Shown one piece after another: positions 47,601 through 58,978 of a stretch of 64,000 nucleotides of DNA. A program made the position numbers and the translations under genes. Origin of the DNA: Phoronis australis (taxonomy: Eukaryota > Phoronida > Phoronidae); contig NMRA01000065.1 of NCBI GenBank assembly GCA_002633005.1, forward strand, positions 304,011 through 368,010, given 5' to 3'. The notes under the pieces were generated by a model. It ran no database searches. It saw only the letters and a program-made list of their open reading frames with translations, and was not told where the DNA came from. How positions within the stretch are numbered: position 1 is the stretch's first letter; each line of letters opens with the position of its first letter.

Positions 47601-49668
47601 GATCCAGTTTGTCATATGTAACAGTATCTAATTGTATTTTCAAAATCTCCTGAGCTGTGCCAGTTTACTTCTTGGTTCCTGGCGTGTCGGTCGTTTTCAG
47701 CACTAATTCACTGTTTTCTTAAGTATTCCTACTGATATTTTGCATTTCCATTTGCTTATCTTGTACAGGGGACCTTCTTATTAGCGGTCAATAACCTTTA
47801 GAAGGCCTCCTAATTGAAATCAAATTTTAATCAATGTATTTTAATCAATGTATCATTATACTAGCTCTAGTGCCAGATCGTAAGCACTCAGACAGAGTCG
47901 GCTCACACAACATTGATACAGTGCCATGTCTGGAGGTTGTTTTTGTCTCTGAAGCAGTGTTGACCTTTGACCTTTTGTTATGACTGCTTCTCCTCCAGGC
48001 CCATATAGAAATGTGAAAGTTGTATGTTATATAGTAAAGCACACGGTCTTTGCTTTTAGGTCCGTTAGACTTGTACAGATACCCTGCCATAAACTCACAT
48101 AACTATGCCTACTGGACACGTCATGAGCCACTGCGAAAGAATGAGCCCTGGACATTTGTAAAGAGGCACACACATGTTAACAGTGAGATGACAAGGTAAT
48201 TGTCCTTTAAAGTTGCTGTAATCTTTGTTTGATATGGCGTAAAATACTAATTTCCAATTTAAACTGCATATCAAAATTAAACTGGTTTACTCAGATTAGA
48301 ATTTCTAGGTTTGGAAAGAGCTGATAGTTTGGTACTGCTTGAGATCAAGATCACTAAAATGCCTAGTACGTTGGCACATCAAGTCACTTAATGCCCCAAA
48401 ATTAATGTGGCCAGCTTACATGGGCTGGTTGTGAGACCAAACACTAGACAGAGCACTAGCAAAAAAGAACTGGGCCAATTCAACTCAGTTTTTTAGACTG
48501 ATTTTGAGCAGTAACATGCTGACAGGTTTTCTTTTTGCTGACAGCTCTTTCCAAACCTGGAAATCACACATTGTTTGACAATTTTGAGACAAATTTCATA
48601 ATGATAAATGGTCTTTGTGACAAAAAACACAACTTCTTTCACTTACCATCGTGAAACTGGTCTCAAATTGCTCCTTAGTCAAAGTGAATATGATTCAGGG
48701 CTTCGGATGTAGGGACAGTTTGTTATTCGTTGAGACCACTGTCAGTGTATAATGTGACATGTCATGACAGTTAGGGAGTAATGGTTGAGCTCAAACAATA
48801 ACAAACTGTCAGTTCCAAAACCCTGAAATCAGCTTCAATTTGACTGCTAATAAACAATTTGAGAACAATTTTATATTGGCATGTAGTTTAAATCAATATT
48901 TGCAGAGCTTTCTGTATGATTTATTTTCAATTAGACCACATACAGTTATGAAATTGGTCTCATTGTTTGTTTTTTGCAAACCCAGAAGTAACTTTTCATC
49001 TGAGTAACGAAAAAGTGGAGACCATTTTGATATTAGTACGACAAGTTGTCTAAATCAAAAGTTTCCTGATGGACTGAACAAAGGTCTATGTCTGTTTTGC
49101 CATTTGTTTACCATAACAATGGTACTTACAATGTCTAACTGTGACCCGAACACTTTTACAACTATGATTAAAATCTCTTGGTCTATTTACTCTGACCTCT
49201 TGTCTATTTACGCTGTCAAGACGTTTTGGTCGGTCTATTCTTCGGCCATCGTCAGGTGTTCCTGCGTTCTTAGAAGGACGAGCATGGATATGTGGTACAC
49301 TCATCATGGTGTGATTTTTTTTGTCCAAGTCAGGATTTAAACCCTCGACTTCTGAAGCTACAGATAATTTGAAAGTCATTATGCTGGACACTTTTACAGA
49401 AATCAGACTCCATCTAAATCATAGTACACTCTATGTTCATTTACTGGAAACATGGGGAATATATCGCAGAAAAAGAATCAGACATTTTATTCAAAAACTC
49501 AAAAAATATATTTCTTCCCTAGCTGGTAACTGTCTGCTTTTGAGTTTACATTTCAGTGTTTTAAATAAACTCATGTGTAAGAAAGTTAATTTTACGTACA
49601 ATCTTTTTCTTCTTTTCAGATTCGTCAACGAAATGTGCCTCACTAACAGAGAATTTTCATTGTTTTAA
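44616..49668 (+). CDS. SPMIP11: Sperm microtubule inner protein 11 / TEX49 orthologue, complete
   Basis: Three exons, 44616-44853, 48060-48195 and 49620-49668, join with phases 1 and 2 into 423 bp: 140 aa plus TAA. The protein starts MAFFGITQLGYQN, has a proline-rich middle (IQLPPL), then an exon with HNYAYWTRHEPLRKNEPW and SEMTR, and ends FVNEMCLTNREFSLF. The MAFF..YLLGYQN start, the aromatic W-x-H-x-P segment and the MTRF...LNDR.FSLY end match mammalian TEX49/SPMIP11 as I remember it. That family is a small protein inside the doublet microtubules of sperm flagella. The 3.2-kb first intron carries a LINE and an assembly gap. The start ATG follows an in-frame upstream TAA (TGTAATGG context is not itself in frame). 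Confidence 0.88.
45537..46034. other. Assembly gap, 498 N
   Basis: A run of N inside SPMIP11 intron 1, at the upstream edge of the LINE. The 5' part of the LINE is lost in it. Confidence 0.99.
46035..47852 (+). mobile_element. Frameshifted non-LTR retrotransposon (LINE) in SPMIP11 intron 1
   Basis: Reverse-transcriptase blocks follow in order but in different frames: NYRPISILPTISKIIEK (46039-46332), HQYGFRKCHSTELASLELLD and FLDLSKAFDSIDHQILLQKI (46316-46576), VPQGSVLGPLLF (about 46618), a YADD catalytic box (46707-46718), and FPFLGITVDKNLSWSPHI with LPHLNYGIATWG (46852-47394). At least three frame changes and a stop at 46574 make it inactive. The 3' end is marked by two copies of TTTTAATCAATGTA (47825-47852), a short tail repeat as in CR1/Jockey-group LINEs. 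The 5' end is in the gap. Confidence 0.9.
48304..48561. repeat. Foldback element, 20-bp arms and about 220-bp spacer
   Basis: TCTAGGTTTGGAAAGAGCTG (48304-48323) and CAGCTCTTTCCAAACCTGGA (48542-48561) are reverse complements except one base. The arms are variants of the arm at 39122-39172. Confidence 0.8.
48653..48880. repeat. Foldback element, long imperfect arms
   Basis: The left arm ('ggtctcaaattgctccttag', through 'gattcagggcttcgg', to 'gacagtttgttatt') matches the reverse complement of the right arm ('aataacaaactgtcagttcc' through 'ctgaaatcagcttcaatttg' to 'aacaatttgagaac') over about 70 bp. It is the same family as 39122. A further partial piece reaches about 49060. Confidence 0.75.
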
Positions 49669-52122
49669 TAAATGTATGTTTTACTTTTTATTTTCAATTT
49701 TTGGTACATAAAAGTATGATTAAAATGCAAGAATAGCTTAACAGTTCTCATCCGGTTTTTTAAATCAGCTTTAAAAACAGTTATTACATTGTAATTACAA
49801 CATTAAAACTATGTATTCATTTGGCATAGATCTTATTGCCCATGTTAGATTTTCTTAGAAAGACAGCTTTAAAAACAGTACTGTTAATACATTGTAATTA
49901 CAATATTATTAGAGTTATTTAAGTCAGTTTGTATAGATTTTGTTGCCCCTGTTAGATTTTCTTAGAAAAAGAAAACATGATTGTTCATTTTTTACAGACA
50001 GCACTTAATTGTTATTTTCGCATGAATTAGTCTTCATAATGGTGTACTCAATCAGTCAAACTTCTGATGGACTTTGAAAGTGGTGCGATTCTTTACTCCA
50101 ATATAATATTTAAATTCACAAACCCAAAAGCAGCATTAAGAAATCGTAATTAATTTATCCAGTTTTCTGTTATCACTGCACGAAGTGGATGATGTATTAA
50201 TGAGAACAGACCTGTTCTGTACATAAACAGGTACTTATGGAATTGATGTTTGTGGTAGACCTGTAGATGGCATATAGATTACGTATTCTTGCACTTGTTT
50301 TCTGTCACTATAGAATTGTTTGGTAATTGCTGTACAAGTCACAATAATAGAACATGTGATTAGCGGTTTGCTGAGGTAATAAACTGTTTTTGTTTTTCTC
50401 AATTATATATCGCTATCTGGCTCATTTCACTTTCGGACCCTAATACACTCACTGCTGGAAGTAGTAATTGAATGTCAGGGGGATCCAACCGATTTCTGGG
50501 GGTTCTTTTTGAGAAGGATTACAGAAATGGCTGTCCACTCTGTGGAGACAGTAGGATGGGTAATTTTTGCTGTCACAAAGTCAAGTGACAGTCAGTGCAA
50601 TGATATAAAAACTAATGTGATTGTTTTGAAAGTAACTAATCTGTTTTAGGTTTTAACATCAATTTCTTAATTAATAAATTCTCACGGGCGACTACTTACA
50701 TATGAATTCGATCAGCCATTTCGAATGATGATGATACGAAGTCAGCCAAGTTTGGCCGGCCATTTTCATATAGTCCTGCATAACCTTAAAGCGACATTAT
50801 CGGCGATAAAAGCGATTTTTTTCTCAGATATGATCAATCTTAGCACAACCCTGCTGTCGCAGTCTGACGCACCGTGACTACGCGAGATGTTAAAACCCAC
50901 TTTATAGTCAGTATTTCATGCGCATTCAACGGGTAAAGTCACCTGTCTTGATTTTAACGAATGTCTGGCAGACAACGGCGAGAATTGGCAGTTTATAATA
51001 AAATTTCAAACACTACGGATTTTGTTGTTTTGTTGCTCTGCTATTCGTAAAATCATAAGTTTCTCACGGATTACAGCTTGGCTAGTGATGTTATTATCGT
51101 TCTGGCCAATAGATGGCGTTCTAACCAGACGACGCAGCTATTCACTTCAAAAGTCCATTCCATTAGTAAAATGTCACGGTGCGTTTTAGTTACGACCGTA
51201 AAACCGACAATGTCCCTTCAAGCCACTTCCCTGCTATTAATTAAAACAGCTACAAAAATAACACACAACACTATTCGTGCACACATTAGGTGAAACCAGC
51301 ATGTCATTGCCGGCAACGAAGTGTGAGGGCTCTGTGGGGCCCGTTTCACAAATCAAAATGTAATTTAAGGCGTTATTTTCGGAGTTCAATTTCCAATTAC
51401 TCGAAAACTTACGAAAATTCGCGAGTCTCCTGACAGACTCTTTGTAAAAAATACCGTAAACTCATGTGTATGTTTAAACCAGCACCTACATGGCAAACTG
51501 AAGTCGGATTCAAGGAAGGGGTGAAGGGTGTCCAGATCCCTCTTTTTAACCAGACTGTCAGAAAACACGGTAATATAATTTGATTTTTACTTTTTCGTTT
51601 CTACAAACAGCGAGATGAAGAGATCCCTTGTAAAGATCGCGACACTGAACGTTATCCCTTTCTTCAGAAACCTGGATCCGCCTTTGAGCCTGTTATAGTT
51701 GACGTTCAATCAAAACGTGACCTACATAAACTACTAATTAAAAACTGCTTTGCACTAATAACGAATGATGTCTTTGGTTGTTGTTCTTCAAATTATTTTG
51801 CCTGCCGGAGATGTTCCTAGTGTGTTTGAGAATCAAAACAATTAAATTCAAGCGTTTTAGCGCTACACTCGACGTCGTAACCACTCTTTGTAGGCAAACG
51901 TTCACAAGAAGTAAAACCAAATTTTATTTTTACTAAAAACTAACCTGTATACGTATATAAGTAAAATGGTGCATTAAAACCCGAACAATATGCAGTATCC
52001 ACACAGTACCACCCACAAGCTGGGATGCATTGCCAGCTAAATGTATTAATTCACCTTTGTTCACAAAACGAGTCTCGTTTTTATCTGTCTGTTTTTTGAC
52101 TCAACAGTTCCTAGTTGATCCA
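49669..52122. other. Intergenic between convergent SPMIP11 and the small lysine-rich gene
   Basis: AT-rich. A phrase around 49740-49860 ('agctttaaaaacag' then 'ttacattgtaattacaa') is repeated at 49745-49800 and 49864-49905. No exon was found. A minus-strand AATAAA near 51934 may serve the small gene to the right. Confidence 0.4.
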
Positions 52123-54770
52123 TTATTTTTTCTTTGAAAACAACCCTTTAGCCTTGCTGAGCAGTCCACTAATCCCAGACTTTTTCTTCTTGGGCTTCTC
52201 CGCCTCCGCGGCCCCCACCTCTCCTGCAGCCTCTTCGTTCACTTTGGCTACCTCCTCTGCTTTTTCGTCGTTATCCTCTTTGGCAGAACCGGACACAAGT
52301 TCAACACCTTTGTCCTTGACAGCTTCAACGACGCCCTTTTCGCCTGATTTTACGTCCGTATAGACATCTTTTCCCGCTTCTGAAAAACACGTGGTTTACA
52401 ATACTCAGAGCTCAACTCCTTTGTTACTAGTGGAAAGAGGTCGCATCACAAATACTCCCTATTTAAGTAGTTAAGCAATCGTTTTTGTCATTCTCCAACA
52501 GGATCTAAATTTGAATTTCTCATGAGAACTCCGAATACCACTCTTCTAAAATTCGTCCGCTATGCTCTCAAGGCGTCACAATTTACTATCCAGTGTGTAA
52601 CGCACCTGACAATGTATTGTCTTGTATGTTATACTTTAGGCCTATGGCAAATGGTCTGCTTCTAGGGGTGCTTATTTGTATCACAAAAATATATGGCTAC
52701 CAGACAGCGCAAAATGTGTCAAATTCATCCAAAAGGGGAACATATCATCACTTCTTTAATTGCGAAAAGCTATTTACCAAATTTCATAAAAATTCATCAA
52801 GGAATTTCAGGGAAACGGGAGAAACGGAAAAAAATGAAATTGACAGTAAAGGGCACAACGTTCGTTGGGTACATCTGAAAGTGTCATCGTTCGTTGTCAA
52901 CTTCATATTAATACAACTGCTAACTTCAATAAAGATCATCCTGTGGGTATAGGAGATACAGCGATGGGCGCAAAAATTGTTAGGAGACACCAAAGTAGAC
53001 GAAGTCGACGAAAATTTGTCAACTGACCTCTTCAAACTAAGAACATAATTTCCATGCCAGTTTTCACAATCGTCATTAGAGTGGTTTGGTTGACGGAGGA
53101 GCGGATGCCATAAGCAGACTAGAAAAACAGTTAAAATGGCCACAAGATGGCGCAAAATATATCGAATCCAAATGGAAAGCAAATAAAATTGCCACTAGAG
53201 GGAACAATGTTCGTCGGATCCTTCTAAAAGTCGTAGTCTTCCGCTGTCAACTTCATATAAATACACTTGCTAAGTTTAATCAAGGTAATGTGGAATGTTT
53301 AGGAGATACAGCTATCGGCACAAAAAACTGCCACTATGAGACGCCACAGTAGGCGAAGTCGTCGGAAAATCATTGTCGATCGTCCTCACACTAAGAACAT
53401 GACATGGCAATTTTCTCAATCATCCTTAGAGTGATTTGGTTAATAGAGGGGCGGACGCCAAAAAAACACACTCGAACAATGTAAAAATGGCCACTAGATG
53501 GTTCAAAATGCGTCAAATTCATTTGAAAACGGGAACATGTCACTGTTTTCTTAATAGAAGGTTACTACCATAATTTCATGAAAATCCGTCAAGGAACTTC
53601 ATATAGAAATAGAAATGAAATTGCCATTGGGGGGCACAGCATTAGTCGGATCGGTCTGAAATTGGTCGACGTCCGTTGTCAACGTCATATAAATACGCTT
53701 GCTAAATTCAATAAAAATCCTGCAGTGGCTTAAAGACATGCAGCTATAGGTGCAAAAAAAACAAATATGCCACTAGGAGGCGCCACAGTAGTCGAAATCG
53801 TCGGAAAATGATCGTCAACCGTCTTCTTCACACTAAGAACATATATGTCAATTTGCGCAATCGTCCTTAGAGTGATTTGGTTGAAAGAGGCGCGGACGTC
53901 AAAAACAGTCTCGTAAACAGTAAAACTGGCCACTAGGTAGGGCAAAATACCATGAATCCGTCCGAAAACAGGACGACAGCAAATTTCATGAAAAACCGTT
54001 GATGTTCCTTGATGATACAGAGGTAAACGTAAAAAAGTAAAACTGCCACTAGGGGGCACGTCGATAGTCAGATCCGCGCAAAATTCATCGTCACCCGTCG
54101 CCAGCTTCACATAAGCACATCTGCCAAATCTGATCAAGATCCTGTGAGGGATTTAGCAGATAGGGCTGCGGACGCCGGACGCCCAGGCGCCCGGACGCCC
54201 AGACAGAGAAGACGGCAATATAAATATATGGGCGCAATAAAAAGGTTACTATAGTTTGAAAGGCAAAGCGGAAAAAATTCCAGGACACAAATTTTCTATT
54301 CAGGACCAAACTCAAAATTAAAACTTATCGCGCCACGACCCAAAATTTAACACGTCAGGATCGAAAATTTATCAGAAAACAAAATTTACCACGTCAGGAA
54401 AATTTTACATCAGGAAAATTTCATGCCAGGAAAATTTCACTCGTGCGTTTGTGCATGTGTATATAGGTGCACGAAAATGGTCTTTGTGGTGTTGCAGCTC
54501 CTTTGTTATAAGGTTATCATTCTGCTTTTGAAAACTTGCTCGTTTCCCTGAGGCCTACCCAGCTCACCATTCTATGCCAAATAATACGTTTTATTTAAGA
54601 AACAACGTGTCATTTGTGTTTTTGACTCGAGGGAAAACTTATCATTGAAAATATAGTAGTAGTACATATGCACCCTGTAGGGAGCCTACCTGCCGGTGAA
54701 ACTTGAGTGCAGACTTACCAACAACTACTTCGGTGTCAATATTTGAAGCCAGTTCTTTCGCCGTTTCCAT
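52123..54770 (-). CDS. Unrecognised small lysine/glutamate-rich protein, 102 aa, two exons
   Basis: Exon 1 is 54770-54719 and exon 2 is 52379-52123. The donor (gtaagt) and acceptor (tttttcag) are standard, and the join gives 309 bp ending in TAA. The protein starts METAKELASNIDTEVVVEAG, has a highly charged low-complexity middle (KDVYTDVKSGEKGVVEAVKD, later KEDNDEKAEEVAKVNEEA), then a basic cluster KPKKKKSG and an end ISGLLSKAKGLFSKKK that would form an amphipathic basic helix. An in-frame TAA lies just upstream of the ATG, in support of this start. There is no signal peptide or membrane segment. I do not recognise a family. The composition suggests an intrinsically disordered intracellular protein whose tail could bind membrane or acidic partners, which is inference. 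The intron holds the repeat array at 52696-54150. Confidence 0.72.
52696..54150 (+). repeat. Degenerate tandem array with recurring CTCF-core-like motifs
   Basis: Units of roughly 350-450 bp repeat about four times. Each carries 'gccactag.tggcgcaaaat', 'cttcatataaatacacttgc' with 'taaattcaataaagatcctg', and a 'cactaagaacat' segment. Each unit holds two motifs of the form GCCACTAGRKGGC: 52696, 53139, 53191, 53330, 53490, 53623, 53769, 53929 and 54045 (starts). The best are GCCACTAGGAGGCGCCA (53769) and GCCACTAGGGGGCAC (54045). All are on the plus strand. Confidence 0.75.
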
Positions 54771-55518
54771 TCTCACAAGTTACCTAAAAAGACAACCGAA
54801 CACTCGATTTGTGAAAGTGCGAGACTCGGCGAAAACCAATTCTCGTTCTGTTACAAACCATTCCTTCCGCGATCATTTAGTTCAATTTCTTTTGATCGCT
54901 GGACCGCAGAAATAGAACAAAAAAGGACTGTGTCCCTAATGACTTGCAGTGTTATGAGAGAAGTTCATACACGAGAGACATTATAGAATGTGTGACTATG
55001 AGCAGAAGGGTGCGAAAATGACTTGGTAAAGAGTGAGCAGCTAACTACGTGTTGTGTGTTTCTAATTTAATGGTTTTTGTTTTTTTAAGTACCAAGTTCG
55101 TTTTCACCCAGAGTAGTCCTCCGTTCACTGTCCAGCTTGGACCACTTCAGTCCCAGCAAGTAGTCAACAAACTCAAAAATTTTGCTTGTTTATCCTACCT
55201 AGGTTTTTGATTTACAAATTACCCGTTAGGTTGCATTAAAGATACTGTAAGCAACGCCCGGTTTCTCTTGTGCACCTACGAGTACATTCTTCCCTTACTG
55301 AGTTAACAGTGCTGGTCGTGTACTCAATCTCAACTTTGATACTGGACAGCCAGTTTGTTTGCTTTTAGTGCATAAAAGTTGACGCTGCAATAAACCTACG
55401 CTTTCTTTCAAAAAACGACTATTGATCTAGGCCATTTACGGTTATAAAATGGGTCTCTTTTCATCCCTTAGAGTTGATTTCTGGGCTCGGAAAGAACTGT
55501 AAGATCTTTATTGTTTCG

Positions 55519-55650
55519 GTGCATGGGGCGGGGCCCGTTTTACCAAAGGTCGTTTTGCATGGTCATACCAACAAGGTGTCGTGTATAGGGGGCGGGGCCC
55601 GTTTCATCAAAGGTCGTATGCATGGTCATACCAACACAGTGTCGGGTACC
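55519..55650. repeat. GC-rich tandem duplication, about 65-bp unit
   Basis: 'ggggcggggcccgttt', then 'accaaaggtcgt' (second copy 'atcaaaggtcgt'), then 'gcatggtcataccaac' occurs twice in a row. It stands out from the AT-rich surroundings. GGGGCGGGGCC is also an Sp1-type GC box. Confidence 0.85.
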
Positions 55651-55689
55651 GTACGTGTACGTTAGGGCGAAAGCGACGCAACATGCACC

Positions 55690-55849
55690 GTTCCAAACGC
55701 CGTAACACCAATCATGAGTTTATTAAATGCAAGCCGTTACATGCTTGCAGCTCATTGTAATATATTATTACAATACATTATACACCGTAACACTCTTCAA
55801 CGAGTCCTACATGCGTGTTACAGTGAAAGGTGTTACGGCGTTTGGAAAC
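55690..55849. mobile_element. Short inverted-repeat element (candidate MITE), 160 bp
   Basis: GTTCCAAACGCCGTAACACC (55690-55709) pairs with GGTGTTACGGCGTTTGGAAAC (55829-55849), differing only by one inserted base. Inner 'cgttaca' and 'tgttac' phrases extend the pairing loosely. There is no ORF. Confidence 0.7.
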
Positions 55850-57426
55850 AACTGAACTGATATTTTTTCTTATTCAGGCCGTCTTTGCAATTTGCGGTTT
55901 TCAAATTAAAAAGGAAGTGTGTTTTAGGTAAGACAGACCGGTCACCTTTGATAAAATGGGCCCCAGGCGTACCCAAAACATCTGTCCCAATAGTTTACGA
56001 TTAGCCATAAAAGTAATATGTGGGTCATCGAGGAAACTAGAGCCGTATTATTGTCGGACAAGTTTAATTCAAACAACAGATAAGAATGAGAATTACAGAC
56101 GTTGCTTTGGAAGATCGTTTATACGCGAATACGCGATGACAGAAGTTTCAGATTTGGGGCTCACTAGAAATGTCGCAAAGTTAGCACCATTTGTTGTGAA
56201 ACCTGTCCCCTGAAGGTGGATTGTCCATGCGAAGCACGGTCCAGTACCTAAAAGAAGCTGCGATGGCAAACTTTAGTCAAAAAATTCGAAAGGTTCATCT
56301 AGATAAGTGTGACCGCTTTATCACAAACTTCAATGTGTGCGTTGCAACTATCATTCAAACAGAAACTGTCAAACGATAAAGATTTCCTTTCTGTGACACA
56401 TTTTTGAAAAGTGTTCAAATGAGGAGTTGGTGTGCAATCAAAATGAGGTATCATTTTTGGCCCACCCTGTTTGTTTTCCCCAATCGCGCTTCTTTATATT
56501 TTGTTAACTTACGGCCTAGAATAAATTGCTGCCATAATTTTAAAATATAATTAACTAAAAGATTCGCCGCTAAAAATAATAGCAGGGTTTTCTTGGCTAT
56601 TTTTAAAACAAAATCCAAAAAGTGTCATTTAAACACCTTTAAATTTCAGAAGCTGTAAATCGTACGTTACTGAAATTGACCCAAGATGGGTAGCGTCGAT
56701 GCAAGCATAGTGCCATCTGTTGACTATTTTCAATCGGCAACAGTATGATTGGTATCGTCTTACGCTTTTCTTCCGAGGCATTCATCTGAACGGATTGTTG
56801 AAAATAAGCACACAAGGGACAGAAGTTACGCTCTTTTTAACAAAACATGTGTACCATTATAACGCGCAAATTACAACGGAGTCGAGTACTGCACTACAAT
56901 AAAATTAGTATTTCGACAGTTGTATTAATGGTAAGCAATCACGCCTATAAGATCCCAAGATTCACATGATTTTGTCACTAAATGTATGTCTCATCTGCCG
57001 TGCCTGTACTCGTGAAACACTTAATGCAACGGCGAAATAAGCATACGAGTCTCACGTGATCACAGCCAGATAGTGTTATAGTCCCAGATACAACATTTAA
57101 CAAATAATTACAGAGCTCTCTTATTACGCTGGCAACCGAATTTCCGAAAATATTTATATGTACAGCTCACTGCCAAGACATGGAGACACCGCCGCTTATT
57201 ATTCCTACATAAACCATTATTCTGAAAAACATAAGCACTCACAGTAATTTTGACGCACCCATAATGCTCTCGGATTCATTGTGCTATACTCTGTTAAAAA
57301 AAACGGTATAAGTTTTCCGTTGCTTAATTCTACTACAAAATACTGATTTCACTGATCCACCCAGAAAAACAATCTGAAACAGTTAATGTCAAGTCTCAAA
57401 TACATTCAAATCGAGGAAACTCATAC

Positions 57427-57456
57427 CTGATCGTCGTCTGCCTCTGGGTCCGCTCG
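57427..57456 (-). other. Candidate 30-nt micro-exon
   Basis: On the minus strand 'ctacgttcag' precedes 30 bases readable as RADPEADDDQ, followed by a strong donor GTATGAGT (57426-57419). A whole number of codons and good sites at both ends are suggestive, but no partner exon is established. It could be chance. Confidence 0.2.
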
Positions 57457-58897
57457 CTGAACGTAGGTGACATGTATGAATAACACAAGCACTCACCGGT
57501 TCACCGTGTTGTATTGTGACAGCTTGAATTTGAGTCTTATTCAAGGCAATGTTTCGTGTCAAGCAAGCATTTGAGATCAACTACAGGAATTCCATTGATA
57601 GCTAACAAGCAGCTTTTCCTCCGCTCTTTTGTGATGACGTAAGCGCTTGAATCCCTTGAAAACAGAGACATTGTATTGCCCTAACTTTCCCGTAGAGCTT
57701 GTATTGAAACGAGAATAGCAACACGACAGCAATGACAAACTTCGAAGGGTTGGAGAATAACAATCTTTTGCTAACAGAATAGCGTCAGTCAGCTGAGAAC
57801 AAGAATTCGACAGTAGAGTCGTACCGGTCTTGCATACCTAAAAGAAGTTACCCAATTGTAAATACTTGGATTCAAAATATTAACAATAATGATATAACAG
57901 GCTAATAATAAAATGTTTACTATGACTTTATTGAGAATGTAACTGATACCATCCAGTACGGTTCAACTTACACTTTTTCGCTATGAGGGCGGTCTGGTAC
58001 CATTTCGGACCGGGTGGACCTATTCGACAACCACATTTGATTTGATTACGCGCCAGATTTCATAATGCAATTACACCGATATTTTATCATTGAATTCTGT
58101 ATGCCGCTATCATTCTAAGTGGAGAGTCTAAAATTAAGTTTCAAAAACAAAATTAAGTGACATCGTCTAAAGGACTAAAAGATATGCATTGCCAACAAAC
58201 CCCCATGAGAGGCCCACCACACAGTCGGTGTTCATGTAGTCGTGTGGATAGGATCCATGTAAGAATGTTAGTGTGTGGAGTTTCGTGGACCGCCAACTAA
58301 TGGCTTAGCCTACAAAACAAGCTGCCTGCGAGTTGCAAACAACGCAACAACAGCTTAGAGTTAGAAGAAAGGCCAGCTCCGTGACCAGTATAAAAATCAG
58401 TTAAGAACAGATTTCAAACGAAGAGATGCCCACTAGGATAATACGTATTTTTCTTAGTATATATTGATGTGACGAGCTGAGCGTGACCCTCGGTCACTTG
58501 AGTCAAGTAGGTCAACTTTGTTTTTGATGCAGATCGACGGCACGATTTGCCGGTTGCTTATTTAACCAAGACAACGCTAAACAAATGGGAGAACAATAAA
58601 GAACATTGATTGCTAGCTCTTTTTTACACTGAAATGCGCGACTTCAACTGAGAACTAAAGTTCTTTAATTGTAACGCAATGAACGGGCGGATGCCTAGTG
58701 AGTCTGAGCCGTGTGAGGCCTCGGGCTATTCAAGTTATGGTGGGTTACAGTCCGTAACTTGCAGAGGGATGAACCCCAAATTTCGCTCTCATGAACACCC
58801 GTGGTTGTGAATTACAATTTTACAAACTAAGTCTTATGGCAACTGAATGCACCTCTTACAAACTTAGACGAACTGAAACAGTCCTCTTTATGTCGAA

Positions 58898-58978
58898 CTA
58901 CAGCTCCAACTTCGAGGCTTCTAGTAAGTTTTCAAGTTCGGCAGCGACTGCCCCGACTGGCCCCGGCCTTTTCGCCAT
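58898..58978 (-). other. Candidate short coding first exon or micro-ORF, 26 codons
   Basis: A minus-strand ATG opens MAKRPGPVGAVAAELENLLE and ends at TAG six codons later. The composition looks protein-like (an alanine/glutamate/leucine amphipathic stretch) and is more GC-rich than its surroundings. A weak donor (GTAGTT, 58902-58897) could let it splice to a downstream exon such as 57427-57456. The evidence is thin. Confidence 0.2.

Larger units (their letters stand above)
54771..57426. other. Intergenic, repeats but no gene recognised
   Basis: It contains a foldback-family fragment (about 55440-55520: 'agttgatttctgggctcgga' then 'aagaactg'), a GC-rich tandem repeat and an inverted-repeat element, listed separately. 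The open frame at 55956-56213 has no recognisable similarity and no supporting splice context. Confidence 0.4.

Noticed and set aside
52115..52363. 82-codon plus-strand ORF rich in Ser/Ala/Pro
   Set aside because: It is the antisense shadow of exon 2 of the small lysine-rich gene, which has proper splice sites and a start exon.
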